NCBI RefSeq assembly: GCF_029626105.1
Contig: NZ_JARUBH010000009.1
Location: forward strand, 4,588,001-4,652,000
Direction: 5' to 3'
DNA length: 64,000 nt
Source of the DNA: Solwaraspora sp. WMMD792
GTDB taxonomy: Bacteria; Actinomycetota; Actinomycetes; Mycobacteriales; Micromonosporaceae
Shown: positions 61,917-64,000 of the stretch, piece after piece
Layout of the letters: each line of letters starts with the position of its first letter
Position numbering within the stretch: position 1 is the first letter of the stretch
Translations under genes and position numbers: made by a program
Notes under the pieces: generated by a model
The model's database searches: none
The model's input: the letters and a program-made list of their open reading frames with translations, nothing else
Told to the model about the DNA's origin: nothing

Positions 61917-64000
61917 GTGGCGCTCGTGCGGGTGTACTGCGGTCTGGCATCGGCGGACCGGGCTGCCCGGTCGGCTTCGACCGGTCCGGCCCTGTCCGCC
62001 GCGATAGTCGACGACGCCGGCCGGCTGCTCGACGTCTGCGAGATCGGCGACGACCCGGCCGGCTACGCCCGGCTGAGCTGCATGCTCATCGAGCGGTCGG
62101 GCGGTGCGAGCGGAGCTGCCATCGCCGCTGACAGCGACGACCACGTCGTCACCTCGCTGCTGACCGCCGCCGGCCGCCCACTCGCGGTGGCCGACGACGA
62201 CGCCGCGGACGACTACGCCGAACGGTTCGCCGACGACGAGTCGCTGGACGAGATGTCCTCCGCGCCGGCCCAGCGGCGTGCCGTCGGGCTGGCCCGGGCG
62301 CTCCAGGCCGGGGCGATGTCCGCAGTGGCCCTGCCCGTCTCCCGCGACCTCGTCGCGTACAAGCCGGTGCTGGCCGCGCACGCCGCGTTGGCCAACGGCC
62401 GGCAGGCCGCCGCCGTGGCACTGCGCGAGGTGCTCCGGGAGCTGTACCCGGCCGCGCTGCGGGCCTATCCCGACCCGGCCGAGCCGGTCGCGCTCGCGGT
62501 GCTCGACGCCCTGCCGGAGCCGGGCATGCTCAGCGGCACCAGCTCACGCAACCGGGAGCTCACCGTCGCCGCTGACGCGGTCGCCGCTCACCTCGCCTCC
62601 GACGGGGTGGCCGACGCGCAGACCATCGACGCGGCGGTGACCGCCCTACGGGTGGCGATCGTCGAGTCACCCCGCCGCGGCAGCGTCAACAAGGCGCTCA
62701 CCTCCGCCACCGCCGAGACGGTGCGGCACGCCGTCGCCGCCGTCCGGGCCTGCGACGCCGCCGCCGACGCTCTGGTCGCCACCCTGACCGCCCGGGTCGT
62801 CACCCCGACACCGATCGGCGGGCCGCACGCCGCGCGCCGGGCCGCCGACCCGACCTCCGGTCCGCCGTCACCCGGGCTGCACGCGGTACCGCCGGCCCCG
62901 GACGCCGGCCCGAGCCGGACCCCCGCCGGCGGCCGGCGGGCCCGTCCACAGCCGGTCGGCGGCGGCGTTCCCGCCTCCCCCCAGCCGATGACCACACCGC
63001 CGGTGGCACCGGCCCCGGTGGCGCCCCCGCCGAACGCGCCGACGCCACTCACCCCGCTCGCCCCGGTGGCCAGGCGTTCCGCCGATCCGGGCAGCGACCG
63101 TCCGGTGTCCGCCCCTCCCCCGCCACCGCCCGGGATGACCCCGATGCCGGCGCAGCGTCCCGGCATCGCGCCGGCGGACGCCGGCGAGCCGTTCCGCGCC
63201 ACGCTCACCACCGCTGCCATCAACGACGCGCGGGCACAACGCCGGCCGACCCCGATCACTCCTCGGCCCAACACCCGGGCAGGTGCCGGTCCGGCCGGTC
63301 CTGCCCCGGCCGCCGCGCCACGGTCGGCGCCGCCGGCGGGTACGGCACCGATCTCCGGGGCACCGATGTCCGGAGCACCGGCCTCGGCAGCGCCGGTCAG
63401 TGGTTCACCACTTGCCGAGCCGCCGACCGGAGGCTTCTCCGCGACCGATTACAGCCTGCCCGTTCCCGCCCCGCGGCCCGGTCCACCGACGTCGTCACCA
63501 CCCGGTTCCCGGTCCAACTGGCCGCTGGTGCCGCCGGGTCCCGACGGCGGCGACGAATCCGCTCCGGGCTACCCGGGAGGGCACGAGGAGCACCGGCCGG
63601 CCGCGTCCAACGGGCACAGCGGCCGGGTCAAGCCACCGTGGCTGGCCGACGACCTCCCGCCGGAGCCACCGATGCTGCGTCTGGTCGAGCCGCCGGTCGC
63701 CGACCAGGTCCGTCACGACGACTTCCGACCCGACGGCTACGGACGGCCCGAGGACTACAGCCGGCCCGACGCGCCGGTGGAGACGCCACCACTGCGCCTC
63801 GTGGACGCTCCCCAGCCACCCCCCGAGTACGGTCGCGGCCGTCGGGCCGCCGTGGAGCCGCTGAGCGCCCCGCCCGTACCCGATGAGGGCGACGGCGACC
63901 TGCTGATCTTCGCGGCGGCACGGTCGGCCTGGTTCGTCCGGCATCCGGAGGCCGACGGGGCGGAGTTCGCGACGCAGGCGGACAACGGCTGGCGGGCCGC
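61917..64000 (+). CDS. large protein with IS110-like N-terminus and Pro-rich tail, partial
   Basis: At least 694 residues, continuing off the right edge. GTG at 61917 has GGAGGAGG upstream. The first 60 residues (MALVRVYCGLASADRAARSA, SAAIVDDAGRLLDVCEIGDD) resemble the RuvC-like N-terminal domain of IS110 transposases, but no transposase C-terminal domain is visible. The middle (about 60-290) is helical, and from about 310 the sequence is a Pro/Ala/Gly-rich disordered linker. Genes like this are widespread in Micromonosporaceae and may be wrongly labelled as transposase. Function unknown. Confidence 0.6.
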   Translation, partial: MALVRVYCGLASADRAARSASTGPALSAAIVDDAGRLLDVCEIGDDPAGYARLSCMLIERSGGASGAAIAADSDDHVVTSLLTAAGRPLAVADDDAADDYAERFADDESLDEMSSAPAQRRAVGLARALQAGAMSAVALPVSRDLVAYKPVLAAHAALANGRQAAAVALREVLRELYPAALRAYPDPAEPVALAVLDALPEPGMLSGTSSRNRELTVAADAVAAHLASDGVADAQTIDAAVTALRVAIVESPRRGSVNKALTSATAETVRHAVAAVRACDAAADALVATLTARVVTPTPIGGPHAARRAADPTSGPPSPGLHAVPPAPDAGPSRTPAGGRRARPQPVGGGVPASPQPMTTPPVAPAPVAPPPNAPTPLTPLAPVARRSADPGSDRPVSAPPPPPPGMTPMPAQRPGIAPADAGEPFRATLTTAAINDARAQRRPTPITPRPNTRAGAGPAGPAPAAAPRSAPPAGTAPISGAPMSGAPASAAPVSGSPLAEPPTGGFSATDYSLPVPAPRPGPPTSSPPGSRSNWPLVPPGPDGGDESAPGYPGGHEEHRPAASNGHSGRVKPPWLADDLPPEPPMLRLVEPPVADQVRHDDFRPDGYGRPEDYSRPDAPVETPPLRLVDAPQPPPEYGRGRRAAVEPLSAPPVPDEGDGDLLIFAAARSAWFVRHPEADGAEFATQADNGWRA

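Overview
The window is very GC-rich, uses many GTG and a few TTG starts, and is full of 4-base GTGA/ATGA start-stop overlaps. It encodes a mycothiol-dependent DinB-type protein, an F420-type quinone reductase-like protein and several lipoproteins and Tat or Sec secreted hydrolases. This points to a filamentous actinomycete, most likely Micromonosporaceae (inference from gene content; no rRNA is present). I see no tRNA, rRNA, CRISPR array, prophage or intact insertion sequence.

Left end (1-7.7 kb): a metal homeostasis block. Going leftwards on the minus strand are a zinc-ribbon L32 paralogue, a COG0523 GTPase, two secreted proteins of the choice-of-anchor M family, a zinc-type ABC solute-binding lipoprotein with a domain of the same family inserted in it, and a truncated fourth relative at the edge. 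Three near-identical palindromes that fit actinobacterial Zur boxes precede the three transcription units, so this looks like a zinc-starvation regulon. Beside it are a divergent ArsR/SmtB sensor with a complete alpha-5 metal site and a P1B-4 type metal efflux ATPase.

7.7-30 kb: mixed chromosomal genes. These include an AraC/aldo-keto reductase pair, a GH67 alpha-glucuronidase, a TetR regulator with a deiodinase-like redoxin under three matching operators, an alpha/beta hydrolase carrying an 18-bp tandem repeat, membrane and lipoproteins, a trypsin-like protease, and an ECF sigma / anti-sigma / ABC exporter operon. A GNAT-methyltransferase-MmcQ operon follows.

30-45 kb: a 1434-residue multidomain subtilase, a diacylglycerol-kinase-like enzyme, and a GH43-GH127 operon with ricin-type domains (arabinose-containing polysaccharide breakdown) whose promoter carries three LacI-like operators. 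Next comes a MerR helix-turn-helix fused to two DNA sliding-clamp domains, the most unusual protein in the window, with three direct repeats upstream of it.

45-55.8 kb: an AraC/NmrA/DUF4345 locus, an esterase, a hemerythrin gene whose start region contains a 4-bp duplication, a self-regulated SRPBCC-DUF4166-TetR operon with twin operators, a lipoprotein pair, a 59-residue cysteine protein and a peptidase E.

55.8-64 kb: a tightly overlapping blaI-M56-cydD-cydC operon with no cydAB in view, followed by two conserved actinobacterial proteins; the last runs off the right edge and has an IS110-like N-terminus with a proline-rich tail.
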